Source: Saprospiraceae bacterium (GTDB lineage: Bacteria; Bacteroidota; Bacteroidia; Chitinophagales; Saprospiraceae). Taken from it: a DNA stretch of 64,000 nucleotides. The notes under the pieces are model-generated. The model was given only the letters and a program-made list of their open reading frames with translations. It was not told the origin of the DNA and searched no databases. The stretch spans positions 1-64,000 of the forward strand of contig JAJCYI010000222.1 in assembly GCA_029263015.1 (NCBI GenBank), read 5' to 3'. The position numbers and the translations under genes were made by a program. Positions 1-8,327 of this stretch are shown in pieces (the stretch's first letter is position 1; the number at the start of each line of letters is the position of its first letter).

Positions 1-3
1 TTT

Positions 4-43
4 GACGAGGTTACCTGCCTACCGGCAGGCAGGTAACCTCGTC
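4..43. repeat. 17-bp perfect inverted repeat (hairpin) with GCCTACCGGCAGGC-type core
   Basis: Arms at 4-20 and 27-43 are exact reverse complements. The centre contains the short palindromic word TGCCTACCGGCAGGCA; a variant of this word, TGCCTGTCGGTAGGCA, recurs at 18064-18079. It lies directly in front of the dispersed repeat at 44-130. It could be a terminator for a gene left of the window or a mobile palindromic repeat; nothing decides between the two. Confidence 0.6.
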
Positions 44-130
44 AGACAAGGCAAAAAAAATTAGCATAGCCATAGCTACGGTCATTTTTTTTAACAAAGT
101 ATGGCGGAAAAAGAGGCCGCCAAAAGTGTC
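44..130 (+). repeat. Dispersed repeat, copy 1 (about 87 bp)
   Basis: This stretch aligns over its whole length, at roughly 75 percent identity by eye, with the reverse complement of 31867-31953. Shared blocks include GACAAG.CAAAAAAA, GCATAGC, GCTACGGT, TTTAAC and GCCGCCAAAA. Both copies keep a small hairpin around the GCATAGC/GCTAC block although the bases differ. No ORF is shared. The remaining 131-324 holds nothing I can recognise. Confidence 0.6.
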
Positions 131-324
131 GATTATTTGAGTTCACCTACTTAATATTCAAAATATATCTGACCAATTATCATTTTTAATGGGAGGCGAA
201 TTCGGAATTCAATATGAACCTGTTGCTAAATTAAGGAACAGTTCAAAAATACATGTTGAATTATGCTGAAAAAGCAAGCCGGCCTCGAATAAATGCTTTT
301 GGTTTGTCAACAAATACGTTCCAG

Positions 325-783
325 TTACACATTATCTGTCCTGATCACCTGGCCATTGATCCTCCCTTCCCAGGTGCCCATCGTTTTTGAGTCACCGCCA
401 ATGTTCCCGCTTTTATCTTCTTTTATTCGATAGTGGTCCAGGGAGATGATTCGATTTGGATCTTCTTTTTTATAGCCTCGCAAATAGTATTGCTTTGTTT
501 TAGGATCATAGGTGCCTTTCACGTATTCTTTCGCTTGTGCACCAATTTTTTCTTCGTAATAGTTTTTGCTGATTGTGTTTTTTTCGTCGTAGTTGACAAA
601 CTCCCAACTGAAAACACCTTCCACTTGGTTGCCATCAACATGTTTGATGTACAAATCAAACGCAAAATCGTAAGTCGTTTCAAGTTTTGTCCAATTGCCT
701 TTGAAATGTTTAATTTGAGCGGTCAAACTATTTGAAAACGAAACACATAATAGGAATAGGAAAAACAGGATTGATTTTTTCAT
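325..783 (-). CDS. Small secreted protein of unknown function
   Basis: A 152-residue protein that I do not recognise. Residues 1-22 form a clear Sec signal peptide (MKKS, long hydrophobic core, Ser/Thr-Ala-Gln end), so it is probably exported. The mature part begins HFKGNWTKLETTYDF and ends GTWEGRINGQ. It alternates polar and aromatic residues as small beta-barrel (lipocalin-like) proteins do, but that fold is only a guess. It stands alone, divergent from the beta-helix gene at 859, with 75 bp between the two start codons that must hold both promoters. Confidence 0.75.
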   Translation of the reverse strand: MKKSILFFLFLLCVSFSNSLTAQIKHFKGNWTKLETTYDFAFDLYIKHVDGNQVEGVFSWEFVNYDEKNTISKNYYEEKIGAQAKEYVKGTYDPKTKQYYLRGYKKEDPNRIISLDHYRIKEDKSGNIGGDSKTMGTWEGRINGQVIRTDNV

Positions 784-858
784 GTTTTAAAATTTTCCTG
801 TTAAACGGTCATCTGAACGGGTTCATTATTTCCCACACCCTTTCAATAAATTAAATTC

Positions 859-2292
859 ATGAAATTTACCATCACATTATTCGCATTCCTTGCCTTTTCA
901 ATTTTATCAGAAAAAATATTAGCACAGTGCGAGTGCCCCCAACTACCTGATCCACAAGGTGTGATAGATACGGTTAGCACGGTTGGTGAATTACAAGCGG
1001 CGCTTCAGCAAGCTAACCAGGACAGTGGCAACCATACTATCCTGCTCGAAGATGGCACCTATGAATTGTTCAATAATTTGTTGTACATCGGCCAAAATAT
1101 GTCAAACCTGACCATCCGTAGCTTATCAGGTGATCGTGATGCCGTCATCGTAAAGGGGCCGGGGATGGATGGCAACATCAGTCATGTTTTTAATGTGGCT
1201 GCGAAGAATTTTACAGCAGCAGACCTGACAATCGGCTGGGTAGCCAACCACGCTATTCAAATCCATGCAGAATCGGATGCCGATTTTCCGCTAATTCAAA
1301 ATGTGAAATTTGTTGACGTTCGGGAGCAAATGCTCAAAGTTTCAGGGAGTGTTTCTTCTGATTTTTCAGATGGGGGAGTGGTGCAATGTTGCGAATTTGA
1401 ATTCACGGATGGCGTAGGTTTTCAATATTATACAGGCGGTATAGATGCACACCGGGCAAAGGATTGGGTGGTTCGAAACAATATTTTTCGGCATATCCGC
1501 AGCCCGGAAAACATGTTGTCGGAACATGCTATCCATTTTTGGTCATGGTCAGAAAATACCTTGGTCGAGAACAATTTGATTATCAATTGTGACCGGGGAA
1601 TTGGATTTGGCTTGGGCAGTAGTGGTCACAATGGCGGCACCATCCGCAACAATTGGGTGCATACCAGCCGGGATGTCGGCATCGGGTTGGAAAGTGCGCC
1701 GGATGTAAAAATATACCACAACACCGTATTTACCGAAAACTATTTCAACTCCATTGAATATCGTTTTACAGAAACGGTCAATACCCATATCGCCAACAAT
1801 TTGACCAATAAATCTGTTGCTTCCCGTGATGGGGGAACGGGTACTATAGAAAGCAATTTTCTATTCGCTGATGCTTCGATTTTTGTGGACGCCGAAATTT
1901 TTGATTACCATTTAACCGATGCACACCTTGCTATTGCAAATGAAGGTGTTTTACTCGCAGAGGCCGCTTTGGATTATGATTGCCACGAGCGTCTTGATGG
2001 ACTGCCGGATATTGGGGCTGATGAATTTGATTCGGTTTTTAATCCAACCAATAATATTTCAAGAAATGAATCCGTTCGGGTATTTCCAAATCCGAGTTCA
2101 GGGGAATTTTTTATAAAAAACAAAACCCCTATTTTTATTGAAATCTATGATTTGAGCGGGAAGAAGATAATCGAAAAAGAATTACCTCAGGGGGGACAAA
2201 CGCTCTTTTTAAATGACTTGTCATCTGGCGTTTATTTTCTGAAATGGGTTGGATATAAGATGGCTGGGGTTGAAAAGGTTGTAATAAAATAA
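859..2292 (+). CDS. Secreted right-handed parallel beta-helix protein with T9SS type A sorting domain
   Basis: 477 residues. Residues 1-22 are a signal peptide ending at ILAQ. From about residue 60 to 370 the chain has the stacked-coil pattern of pectate-lyase-like beta-helices: repeated Asn-rich turns such as VRNNIFRH, VENNLIIN, IRNNWVHT and YHNTVF about 25 residues apart. The block closes with DIGADEF, a motif common at the end of such helices in Bacteroidota. The last 70 residues are a T9SS type A sorting domain (VFPNPSSGEF, IYDLSGKKI, LSSGVYFLK), so it is expected to cross the outer membrane and be anchored or released. Such proteins bind or cleave acidic polysaccharides, but no catalytic residues can be assigned, so substrate and activity are open. 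Confidence 0.88.
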   Translation: MKFTITLFAFLAFSILSEKILAQCECPQLPDPQGVIDTVSTVGELQAALQQANQDSGNHTILLEDGTYELFNNLLYIGQNMSNLTIRSLSGDRDAVIVKGPGMDGNISHVFNVAAKNFTAADLTIGWVANHAIQIHAESDADFPLIQNVKFVDVREQMLKVSGSVSSDFSDGGVVQCCEFEFTDGVGFQYYTGGIDAHRAKDWVVRNNIFRHIRSPENMLSEHAIHFWSWSENTLVENNLIINCDRGIGFGLGSSGHNGGTIRNNWVHTSRDVGIGLESAPDVKIYHNTVFTENYFNSIEYRFTETVNTHIANNLTNKSVASRDGGTGTIESNFLFADASIFVDAEIFDYHLTDAHLAIANEGVLLAEAALDYDCHERLDGLPDIGADEFDSVFNPTNNISRNESVRVFPNPSSGEFFIKNKTPIFIEIYDLSGKKIIEKELPQGGQTLFLNDLSSGVYFLKWVGYKMAGVEKVVIK

Positions 2293-2327
2293 ACTTGTTC
2301 AGATTCTGATAAAGTGCATTTTCATAA

Positions 2328-2395
2328 AACCACAAAAGGAACAAAGGAATCATAAGTCACATTTTTATGGTGTCTCTTTTGTGCCTTTTATGGTT
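2328..2395. terminator. Imperfect inverted repeat between two co-directional genes
   Basis: Arms at about 2328-2349 and 2374-2395 (core CCACAAAAGG against CCTTTTATGG) match at roughly 17 of 20 positions with a 25-base loop. The position after the beta-helix gene suggests transcription termination. Similar AT-rich words recur in spacers here, so it may instead be a decayed repeat. Confidence 0.4.
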
Positions 2396-2434
2396 CAATA
2401 AAAATGCCTAAATATTTTGATCCAACAGATTTTT

Positions 2435-2992
2435 ATGAAATATATAATCACCTCGTTTACATTGCTTTTATTTATTGGTTGCAATAGTCAACCTGCTGAT
2501 AACCAGTCAGGTATAGTTAATGGCAAAACCGCTCCGAAAGAAAAAACTGTCGTAGAGGAAGCGCCACCATTCCCCGTTTACATGACTTTCGATGAGTTCG
2601 AACACCATATTAGGTATGCCAACGACACCACTTATGTGGTCAATTTTTGGGCGACTTGGTGCAAGCCTTGCGTGGCAGAACTGCCCTGGTTCGAGCAGCT
2701 GATCCCAGCCTACGAAGATAAGCCGGTGAAGGTGTTGTTGGTGAGCATGGATTTTCCGAAAAAAATAAAAAACAAATTGATCCCATTCGTGAAAGAGCGG
2801 AATCTTGAAAAGTCTGTTGTCGCCCTGGCCGATATGGATTATAATTCCTGGATTGATAAAGTCAGCACCAAGTGGGATGGGGCAATCCCTTTTACGCTCA
2901 TTTACAACAAGGAAAAACAACAACTCAAATTTGGCGAGCTGGACGGTTACGACGAATTGGAAGAACTGCTGGACGGAGTAATGGGAGATTGA
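2435..2992 (+). CDS. TlpA-like thioredoxin-fold lipoprotein
   Basis: 185 residues when begun at the ATG at 2435. An in-frame TTG at 2417 would put six residues before the signal peptide and is unlikely. Residues 1-16 form a lipoprotein signal (LLLFIGC, Cys16), so the protein should sit on a membrane facing the periplasm. The thioredoxin motif WCKPC is at residues 75-79 inside VNFWATWCKPCVAELPW, the hallmark of TlpA/ResA-type thiol-disulfide oxidoreductases. The conserved cis-proline follows in GAIPFT. Known relatives reduce apocytochrome or other periplasmic disulfides; the partner here cannot be told. The DUF2147 gene follows 41 bp downstream, so the two may be cotranscribed. Confidence 0.9.
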   Translation: MKYIITSFTLLLFIGCNSQPADNQSGIVNGKTAPKEKTVVEEAPPFPVYMTFDEFEHHIRYANDTTYVVNFWATWCKPCVAELPWFEQLIPAYEDKPVKVLLVSMDFPKKIKNKLIPFVKERNLEKSVVALADMDYNSWIDKVSTKWDGAIPFTLIYNKEKQQLKFGELDGYDELEELLDGVMGD

Positions 2993-3033
2993 ATTTTTAT
3001 CGATCCTATCTGACTCCTAATAAAAAAATATAC

Positions 3034-3474
3034 ATGAAATTTACCCTAACTATAATTCTGACGACCCTCGCGTCATTCGCCTTTTCACAGGAAGTAACGG
3101 GTTATTGGAAAACCATCGATGATGACAGCGGCGAAGCCAAGAGCATCGTCCAGGTTTACAAAAATGGAGATGGAAAACTCGCTGGCAAGGTGGTTCAATT
3201 GTTTCGTAAACCAAATGAAGATCAAGATCCCGTTTGTGAAGAATGCCCAAAAGATGACTATCGCCGTGGGCAAAAAGTAAAGGGCATGGTTATTATGTCT
3301 GGCATGGAAAAAGATGATGATGTATTTACAGGTGGTGAAATAATGGATCCAGACAACGGCAATACCTACCGCTGCAAAATCTGGCTGGAAGGACAGGAGA
3401 AACTGAAAGTCCGGGGATATTTAGGGCCGTTTTATAGAACGCAGACTTGGTTGAGGGAGTCGGGGTATAAATAA
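3034..3474 (+). CDS. DUF2147 family secreted protein
   Basis: 146 residues from the ATG at 3034; the open frame continues upstream into the previous gene, but that part is out of phase with it and lacks a signal. Residues 1-19 are a signal peptide (MKFTL..SFAFSQ). The mature part shows the DUF2147 pattern: GYWKTIDDDSGEAKSIVQVY, then GKVV, a Cys-x-x-Cys (VCEEC), GMVIMSGM, GGEIMDPDNGNTYRCK, LKVRGYLGPFYRTQTW. This family is a small periplasmic beta-barrel of unknown function. It follows the TlpA-like gene in the same direction. Confidence 0.9.
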   Translation: MKFTLTIILTTLASFAFSQEVTGYWKTIDDDSGEAKSIVQVYKNGDGKLAGKVVQLFRKPNEDQDPVCEECPKDDYRRGQKVKGMVIMSGMEKDDDVFTGGEIMDPDNGNTYRCKIWLEGQEKLKVRGYLGPFYRTQTWLRESGYK

Positions 3475-3514
3475 TTTTACTTACCTTCACTCCTGCACCA
3501 AAGAACCACAAATC

Positions 3515-5209
3515 ATGCAAAAACGTTGGACCCGCATTCCTGCCGATGAAACAACCGTCAACCACCTTCAAGAAGTCCTGAAAATCAATCCTGTCTTTTG
3601 TCGCCTGCTTGTACAACGCGGCATTTCCACTTTCGATGAGGCCAAAACATTTTTCCGGCCCAATCTCTCCCATCTCCACGATCCTTTCCTGATGCAGGAC
3701 ATGGGCTTGGCAGTTGAACGAATGGAAAAAGCCATTTCGGAAGAAGAAAAAATATTGCTGTACGGCGATTATGATGTGGACGGCACTACCTGCGTGGCGC
3801 TTATGTACTCCTTTCTTTTCAAATACCACAACCAGCTTGATTACTACATCCCTGATCGTTACAAAGAAGGTTATGGGATCAGCCGAGCAGGAATTGAATA
3901 TGCTCAAGAAAATGATGTTTCGCTCATCATTGCCATGGATTGCGGAATCCGGGCAGCGGAACAAGTGGCTTATGCTAAATCACTGGGCATAGATTTTATC
4001 ATCTGTGACCACCATTTGCCCGACGGTGAATTGCCAGCAGCAGTTGCAGTCCTCGACCCAATGCGGACAGATTGCGATTATCCGTATAAAGGCTTGAGCG
4101 GTTGCGGCGTGGCTTTCAAATTGGCACAGGCCTATTCAAGTTATAATGACCTACCCGAAGAAGAACTGTACAACCTGCTGGACATCCTAGTGCTGAGCAT
4201 CGCTGCCGATATTGTGCCCATGACTGGCGAAAACCGCACGCTGGCCTATTTTGGCTTGCAAAAACTCAACCGTACAGAACGCATCGGCCTGCGAGCCTTG
4301 ATCGAAAAAGGCAAGCGACGTAAACCATTGGCCATCAGCGATATTGTGTTTGGATTAGCACCAATGATAAATGCTGTTGGTAGATTGGGCGATGCCAAAT
4401 TGGCCGTCAAACTGATGCTCTCAAACGACAAGATGGTTGCTGCCGATCATGCCCGTTACTTGAACCATCAAAATGAATTGAGAAAAGAGCACGACCAGCA
4501 CATCCTTCGTGAGGCAAAGGCGCAGTTTCTGGACGTATCAGGTTGGGAAGAGCGGCGGAGCATTTTACTGTTCAACAAAGGCTGGCACAAGGGTGTGGTC
4601 GGTATTGCAGCGGCGAGGATGGTCGAACATTTCCACCGGCCAGCCATTTTGTTGACCGAGTCGAATGGAAAAGCGTCTGGTTCGGCCAGGTCAATACCGG
4701 GATTCAATATTTATGCAGCGATAAAAACCTGCGAAGACCTGCTCATCAATTTTGGTGGCCACGAGCATGCAGCAGGTATGACTTTGCCCATCAATGCTGT
4801 ACCCGAATTTCAGGAACGATTTGAAAAAGCGGTTAAAAACTCGATCACTGACGAGCAACAAATACCTAAAATAAAGCTTTCTGACTCGTTGAACCTGCAA
4901 GACATCAATCCAAAATTCTGGCGCTTGCTCAAACAGTTCGCCCCTTTTGGCCCAGGCAATAGAAGCCCCGTTTTCGCAACAAAAAATGTTGTGGACACTG
5001 GGCATTCACGCTTATTGAAAGGCAACCACTTGCGTATTTCGGTAAAACAAGATGGCTCTAAACCAGTAACGGGGATTGCCTTCGGGATGGGTGAACATTT
5101 CACGAAAGTAAAATCGAAAAAGCCGTTTCACCTGGCCTATAAAATCGAAGAGGAAACCTGGAAGGGAGAGAAGATACTGCGGTTGGTGGTTCGGGATTTT
5201 TGGTTTTGA
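3515..5209 (+). CDS. recJ: Single-stranded-DNA-specific exonuclease RecJ
   Basis: 564 residues, the usual length. It degrades single-stranded DNA 5' to 3' in recombination and mismatch/base-excision repair, in the cytoplasm. DHH-family metal motifs are in order: DYDVDGT at residues 85-91, MDCGIR near 141-146, CDHH ending at residue 167. The DHHA1 motif NFGGHEHAAGM lies near residue 415 and the RecJ OB-fold follows (FGPGNRSPVF, LRISVKQDG). The ATG start sits 40 bp after the DUF2147 stop; a weak -7-like TACCTTCA lies just upstream. Nothing is missing or unusual. Confidence 0.96.
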   Translation: MQKRWTRIPADETTVNHLQEVLKINPVFCRLLVQRGISTFDEAKTFFRPNLSHLHDPFLMQDMGLAVERMEKAISEEEKILLYGDYDVDGTTCVALMYSFLFKYHNQLDYYIPDRYKEGYGISRAGIEYAQENDVSLIIAMDCGIRAAEQVAYAKSLGIDFIICDHHLPDGELPAAVAVLDPMRTDCDYPYKGLSGCGVAFKLAQAYSSYNDLPEEELYNLLDILVLSIAADIVPMTGENRTLAYFGLQKLNRTERIGLRALIEKGKRRKPLAISDIVFGLAPMINAVGRLGDAKLAVKLMLSNDKMVAADHARYLNHQNELRKEHDQHILREAKAQFLDVSGWEERRSILLFNKGWHKGVVGIAAARMVEHFHRPAILLTESNGKASGSARSIPGFNIYAAIKTCEDLLINFGGHEHAAGMTLPINAVPEFQERFEKAVKNSITDEQQIPKIKLSDSLNLQDINPKFWRLLKQFAPFGPGNRSPVFATKNVVDTGHSRLLKGNHLRISVKQDGSKPVTGIAFGMGEHFTKVKSKKPFHLAYKIEEETWKGEKILRLVVRDFWF

Positions 5210-5217
5210 AATGGATC

Positions 5218-5234
5218 AGGGCAAATGCATCAAA
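5218..5234 (+). repeat. Solo copy of the GGGCAAAYGCATCAAA end repeat
   Basis: The word GGGCAAATGCATCAAA differs by one base from the left end of the 140-bp element at 31588-31727. No matching right end is visible within the next few hundred bases, so it is either a solo end or a remnant. It begins 9 bp after the recJ stop. Confidence 0.45.
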
Positions 5235-5278
5235 TTATTACGCAGCGCTGGAGCTACCTGGTCATATAGAAGATTTAA

Positions 5279-5689
5279 TTAAATCAAGCCTTTCCGTACC
5301 AATTCCTTTCGCTCAATAATACTTTCAGGATGATTAAATCTTAAAATTTTAATTGTGGCTGCGCCAATCATTGATTTTGCAATTATTTCCCCTGTTTCAT
5401 ACAATGAAAAATGATCTTCCCAAATATCAATGCGTGGGTTGAAAAAGCGTACAATATTTTCAGGATCGTCAACGAAGGTAGCTATGTCTGAACCTTTGCT
5501 CTCATTGCATATTGAACACGCGTTTGCAAGGTTCTCGGTCATGGTCTTACCTCCATGCTTTAGACCGATGATGTGATCCATGTGGAATTTAAAAAAGGAA
5601 AAGAATTCAGGTAAATGGCAGTATTCGCACTGATGGTTGGCTCGCGCAGCAACGAGGCTACGGATTTTTTGGGAGATATATTCACTCAT
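5279..5689 (-). CDS. HNH endonuclease family protein
   Basis: 136 residues. The HNH nuclease fold is clear: CEYCHLPE (first zinc knuckle), then HMDHIIGLKHGGK with the catalytic His pair, then NLANACSICNESKG with the Asn and second CxxC, all within residues 19-70. The C-terminal half (RIDIWEDHFSLYETGEIIAKS) is typical of small stand-alone HNH proteins found in many Bacteroidota and Cyanobacteria. The start ATG overlaps the stop of the upstream 78-residue gene by 4 bp (ATGA), so the two are translationally coupled. Whether it is a defence nuclease, a homing remnant or something else is unknown. Confidence 0.9.
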   Translation of the reverse strand: MSEYISQKIRSLVAARANHQCEYCHLPEFFSFFKFHMDHIIGLKHGGKTMTENLANACSICNESKGSDIATFVDDPENIVRFFNPRIDIWEDHFSLYETGEIIAKSMIGAATIKILRFNHPESIIERKELVRKGLI

Positions 5690-5922
5690 GCCTTTGCCTG
5701 GTAAGAACGGATTTTTGCCAGCCTCACCAAACGCTCCAAAACAAGATAATGATCCAATTCATCTTTCTCTTCTATTGAAATAATATTCTCCCTTGATTTT
5801 TTCATAAGCAATTCAAACTGCTTTTGCATTTCATCAGAAGCCTTTAATTTCATGACTTCTTCGGGTCCTAATTTGGCAAGGATAGTGGCGACTTGATCGT
5901 ATGCGGAATAGATGCTTCCCAT
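5686..5922 (-). CDS. Small protein coupled to the HNH nuclease
   Basis: 78 residues, no signal peptide, charged and predicted helical (EEVMKLKASDEMQKQFELLMKK, then EKDELDHYLVLERLVRLAK, with the hydrophobic spacing of amphipathic helices). It ends inside the start of the HNH gene, so both products are made from one message at similar levels. Small helical partners in front of HNH genes are common, but I know of no assigned function; an accessory or inhibitor role is only a guess. No clean TAnnTTTG box is visible upstream; the nearest is an off-spaced version at about 5937-5945. Confidence 0.75.
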   Translation of the reverse strand: MGSIYSAYDQVATILAKLGPEEVMKLKASDEMQKQFELLMKKSRENIISIEEKDELDHYLVLERLVRLAKIRSYQAKA

Positions 5923-5978
5923 GATTAGTTTTTTACAAAGTAAATATTTTTTGTCAGTTATGGCAAGTCTTCAAACCA

Positions 5979-6012
5979 AATTAGAGTGTAACTTCAAATT
6001 ACCCCCTAATTT
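5979..6012. repeat. Palindromic repeat GTGTAACTTCAA, copy 1 (degenerate)
   Basis: Imperfect palindrome related to the copies at 34875-34909 and 61461-61495 and sharing the central GTGTAACTTCAA. Two stem positions are mismatched here. It lies between divergent genes, unlike the other two copies, which directly follow stop codons. Confidence 0.6.
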
Positions 6013-6070
6013 CAGCCATTAACGGATTATCCGTTTTCTCTAAATTCAACGTTCTTTGCGGCCTGTTTTC

Positions 6071-6105
6071 AGTAGGCACTGCCCACTGTAAACTGCCTAC
6101 TGTAA
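6071..6105. repeat. Heptamer array, five 7-bp words
   Basis: Five consecutive 7-bp words, alternating the ACTGCCC and ACTGTAA types, end four bases before the ATG of the flippase gene, so they would form its 5' leader. The same word family, reverse-complemented, makes the array at 20314-20397. Confidence 0.65.
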
Positions 6106-6108
6106 AAC

Positions 6109-7596
6109 ATGAACCGTGAATTCCTCATAAATGCCCTTTTCCTCGTTTTGGTGAACCTACTCATCAAACCGTTTTACGTGTTCGGCATCGAGCGGGTGAT
6201 ACAGGATCGGGTGGGGGCGGAAACCTATGGGCTGTATGCCACGCTATTCAATTTCACCTTCCTGTTTTTCATGGTCACGGATTTTGGGATACACTATTAC
6301 AATAACCGCACGATCGCACAGCACCCGCAGCTGGCCAGAAAATATTTCCCGAATATCCTGGTTTTGAAACTGCTGCTGGCGGTACTGTATATTTCGTTTG
6401 TTTTTGCGGCGGCATTTTTCAGGGGTTTTGAGGTTGAAATATTCAACTTGATCTTTTTTGTGGCACTCAACCATGTTTTGATTTCAATGGTGGCTTACCT
6501 CCGCTCCAATATTTCAGGGTTGGGCATGTACCGGGTGGACAGCGTGGTCTCGACGCTCGACAAGTTTTTACTGATCATTTTTTGTGCGGTCTTGCTGTGG
6601 GCAAACCCATTTTCCGGAAGTGAAACATTCCAGATAAAATGGTTCGTCCATGCCCAAAATGTTGCGTGGTTTTTGACAGCTGTGATTGCCTTTGTCGTCG
6701 TTTACCGAAAGGTGAGAACAAGAATAAAATGGCGGGTGAACGTCCCGTTTTTGCTGGTAATCCTAAAAAAGTCCTTCCCTTTTGCACTGGCTGTTTTCCT
6801 GATGACCGCCTATACCCGTTTCGACATTGTGATACTGGAATGGCTGTTGCCAGATGGCCTTTATCATGCTGGGGTATATGCCGCTTCCTACCGTTTGCTC
6901 GATGCGTTCAACATGGTGGGGTATCTTTTTGCAGGCCTGTTGTTGCCGATGTTTTCAAAACTATTGACCTCGAAAGAAAAAAACAAAGGTGCTGCTACAA
7001 CCGAAATCACTGGCCTTCTCCGGTTCAGTCTCCAGCTTATTTGGGCGGGTACGGTGACGCTGGCTGTGGCCTGTTTCTTTTTCCAATTGGAACTGATGGA
7101 GCTAATGTACCCCCGCTCCGTCAATGCAGGCAATGTGGAATATTATGGGAATGTGATGGGGCTACTCATTTTAACACTGGTGCCTTTCAGCGGGATTTTT
7201 GTTTATTCTACCTTGCTGACTGCCAATAATAGCCTTCGGAAAATGAACAAGTTGTTCCTTATCGGCATCGCAGTAAATGTTGGCCTGAACCTTTTGTTCA
7301 TTCCAACCATGAAAGCCACAGGGGCCGCTGCGGCAGCCCTCGCCACCCAGTCCGTTGTGCTGATCGGAATGATGGGATTGGCAAAAAAAGAGCTGCGGTT
7401 ACCGTTTGAGGCCAAACCTATTTTCAGGATACTGGCGTTTGCCATGCTGACTATCTTGGTCGCCTGGCAACTTTACCATTTTCCCGGAATGAACTGGATG
7501 CTAAAATTTGCTTGTAGCATCCTTTCCGGCCTCGTCCTTGCGTTTGTTTTCCGGTTAATAAATTTGAATTTGTTATTTCAGATGGCCAAAAAATAA
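6109..7596 (+). CDS. Wzx-type polysaccharide flippase (MATE/MOP superfamily)
   Basis: 495 residues, almost entirely hydrophobic with about 12-14 transmembrane helices. The N-terminus (NREFLINALFLVLVNLLIKPFYVFGIERVIQDRVG..YGLYATLFNF) is the pattern of oligosaccharide flippases of the MOP superfamily, which turn lipid-linked sugar repeat units across the inner membrane. Genes downstream encode Wzz-like and Wzy/WaaL-like proteins, which supports an exopolysaccharide or O-antigen role. Teichoic-acid or lipid II-type flippases of the same superfamily cannot be excluded, and no glycosyltransferases lie beside it. Confidence 0.88.
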   Translation: MNREFLINALFLVLVNLLIKPFYVFGIERVIQDRVGAETYGLYATLFNFTFLFFMVTDFGIHYYNNRTIAQHPQLARKYFPNILVLKLLLAVLYISFVFAAAFFRGFEVEIFNLIFFVALNHVLISMVAYLRSNISGLGMYRVDSVVSTLDKFLLIIFCAVLLWANPFSGSETFQIKWFVHAQNVAWFLTAVIAFVVVYRKVRTRIKWRVNVPFLLVILKKSFPFALAVFLMTAYTRFDIVILEWLLPDGLYHAGVYAASYRLLDAFNMVGYLFAGLLLPMFSKLLTSKEKNKGAATTEITGLLRFSLQLIWAGTVTLAVACFFFQLELMELMYPRSVNAGNVEYYGNVMGLLILTLVPFSGIFVYSTLLTANNSLRKMNKLFLIGIAVNVGLNLLFIPTMKATGAAAAALATQSVVLIGMMGLAKKELRLPFEAKPIFRILAFAMLTILVAWQLYHFPGMNWMLKFACSILSGLVLAFVFRLINLNLLFQMAKK

Positions 7597-7625
7597 CAGC
7601 GGGTTATACAAGTGCTGAAACTCTG

Positions 7626-7633
7626 TACTTTTG
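7626..7633 (+). promoter_or_regulatory. Bacteroidota -7 box TACTTTTG
   Basis: Exact match to the TAnnTTTG -7 consensus of Bacteroidota promoters, 45 bp before the ATG of the TonB-C lipoprotein gene. No clear -33 TTG is seen. This suggests the gene can be transcribed apart from the flippase. Confidence 0.55.
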
Positions 7634-7678
7634 CCAGCTAAATTCATTGTTTCATTGTGGTAGTCATTAATTTAAGAA

Positions 7679-8164
7679 ATGAAAGAAAAAGTAAATTCAA
7701 TTTTAGCCGTAGCAATATTGGCGTTCATCATTCCTGGTTGTTATTCAACCTATTCTTCGACCCAAGTAGTGAATAAGCCCCAATCCCAAAGAAGGCTGAT
7801 GCCTGAAATGAAATTTTACGTGGATGCTGACGGAGATGGAACATTTGATGAAGTTCAGTTAGAGAAAAAACCAGAGCCAAAACAAGGCAATGATCAATGG
7901 ATGAGGGATTTTTATGGTTCTATTAAATATCCATCTTCTGCCCGTCAAAATGGAATAGAAGGGATCGTGATATTAAAAGTTACTGTTAACGAGTTCGGTA
8001 ACATTCAAAATGTGGGAATCAAACAGGGGATTTCTCAGGATTGTGATGAAGAAGCAAAAAGAGCATTTATATATGCAACCGAACTTGGTTATTCTCCATT
8101 AAAATTTAACTCAAATCCCGTAAAATTTATAGTAGAATTGCCTGTTGGATTCTGGTTGAACTAA
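7679..8164 (+). CDS. Lipoprotein with TonB C-terminal domain
   Basis: 161 residues. A lipoprotein signal ends at IIPGC (Cys21). After a linker, residues 80-161 resemble a TonB C-terminal domain: YPSSARQNGIEGIVILKVTV, then GNIQNVGIKQG, CDEEAKRAF and PVKFIVELPV. Normal TonB has an N-terminal membrane anchor and a Pro-rich stretch; this one is a lipid-anchored stand-alone domain, a form common in Bacteroidota whose role is unclear. The Asp-rich DADGDGTFDEV at 46-56 resembles an EF-hand-type calcium loop. It sits between the flippase and chain-length genes and has its own -7 box. Confidence 0.82.
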   Translation: MKEKVNSILAVAILAFIIPGCYSTYSSTQVVNKPQSQRRLMPEMKFYVDADGDGTFDEVQLEKKPEPKQGNDQWMRDFYGSIKYPSSARQNGIEGIVILKVTVNEFGNIQNVGIKQGISQDCDEEAKRAFIYATELGYSPLKFNSNPVKFIVELPVGFWLN

Positions 8165-8242
8165 AAATCCGACAAAATAAATATACTCAACCATATTTGG
8201 TTTTGTGCACTCTGGCAAGGGTTTCAAATAGACAGTGATTTG

Positions 8243-8250
8243 TACTTTTG
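8243..8250 (+). promoter_or_regulatory. Bacteroidota -7 box TACTTTTG with TTTC upstream
   Basis: Exact TAnnTTTG match 77 bp before the ATG at 8328, with a TTTC at 8222-8225 in the place of the -33 element. It favours the ATG at 8328 for the Wzz-like gene, although an earlier in-frame codon at 8274 is also downstream of this box. Confidence 0.55.
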
Positions 8251-8327
8251 CCGGATTATTTTGAAATGAGAGAATGAGTGAATATTCTTTCATTCCTCCA
8301 TCCTCTCAATCAGTCATTATTATTTAT

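Noticed and set aside
2417-2434. TTG start for the TlpA-like lipoprotein
   Set aside because: It would place six residues before a normal lipoprotein signal that begins with ATG at 2435.
6800-7229. Overlapping Cys-rich plus-strand frame inside the flippase gene (6639-7229)
   Set aside because: Shadow frame of a well-formed membrane protein; Cys-rich composition comes from the frame shift of Leu/Val codons.
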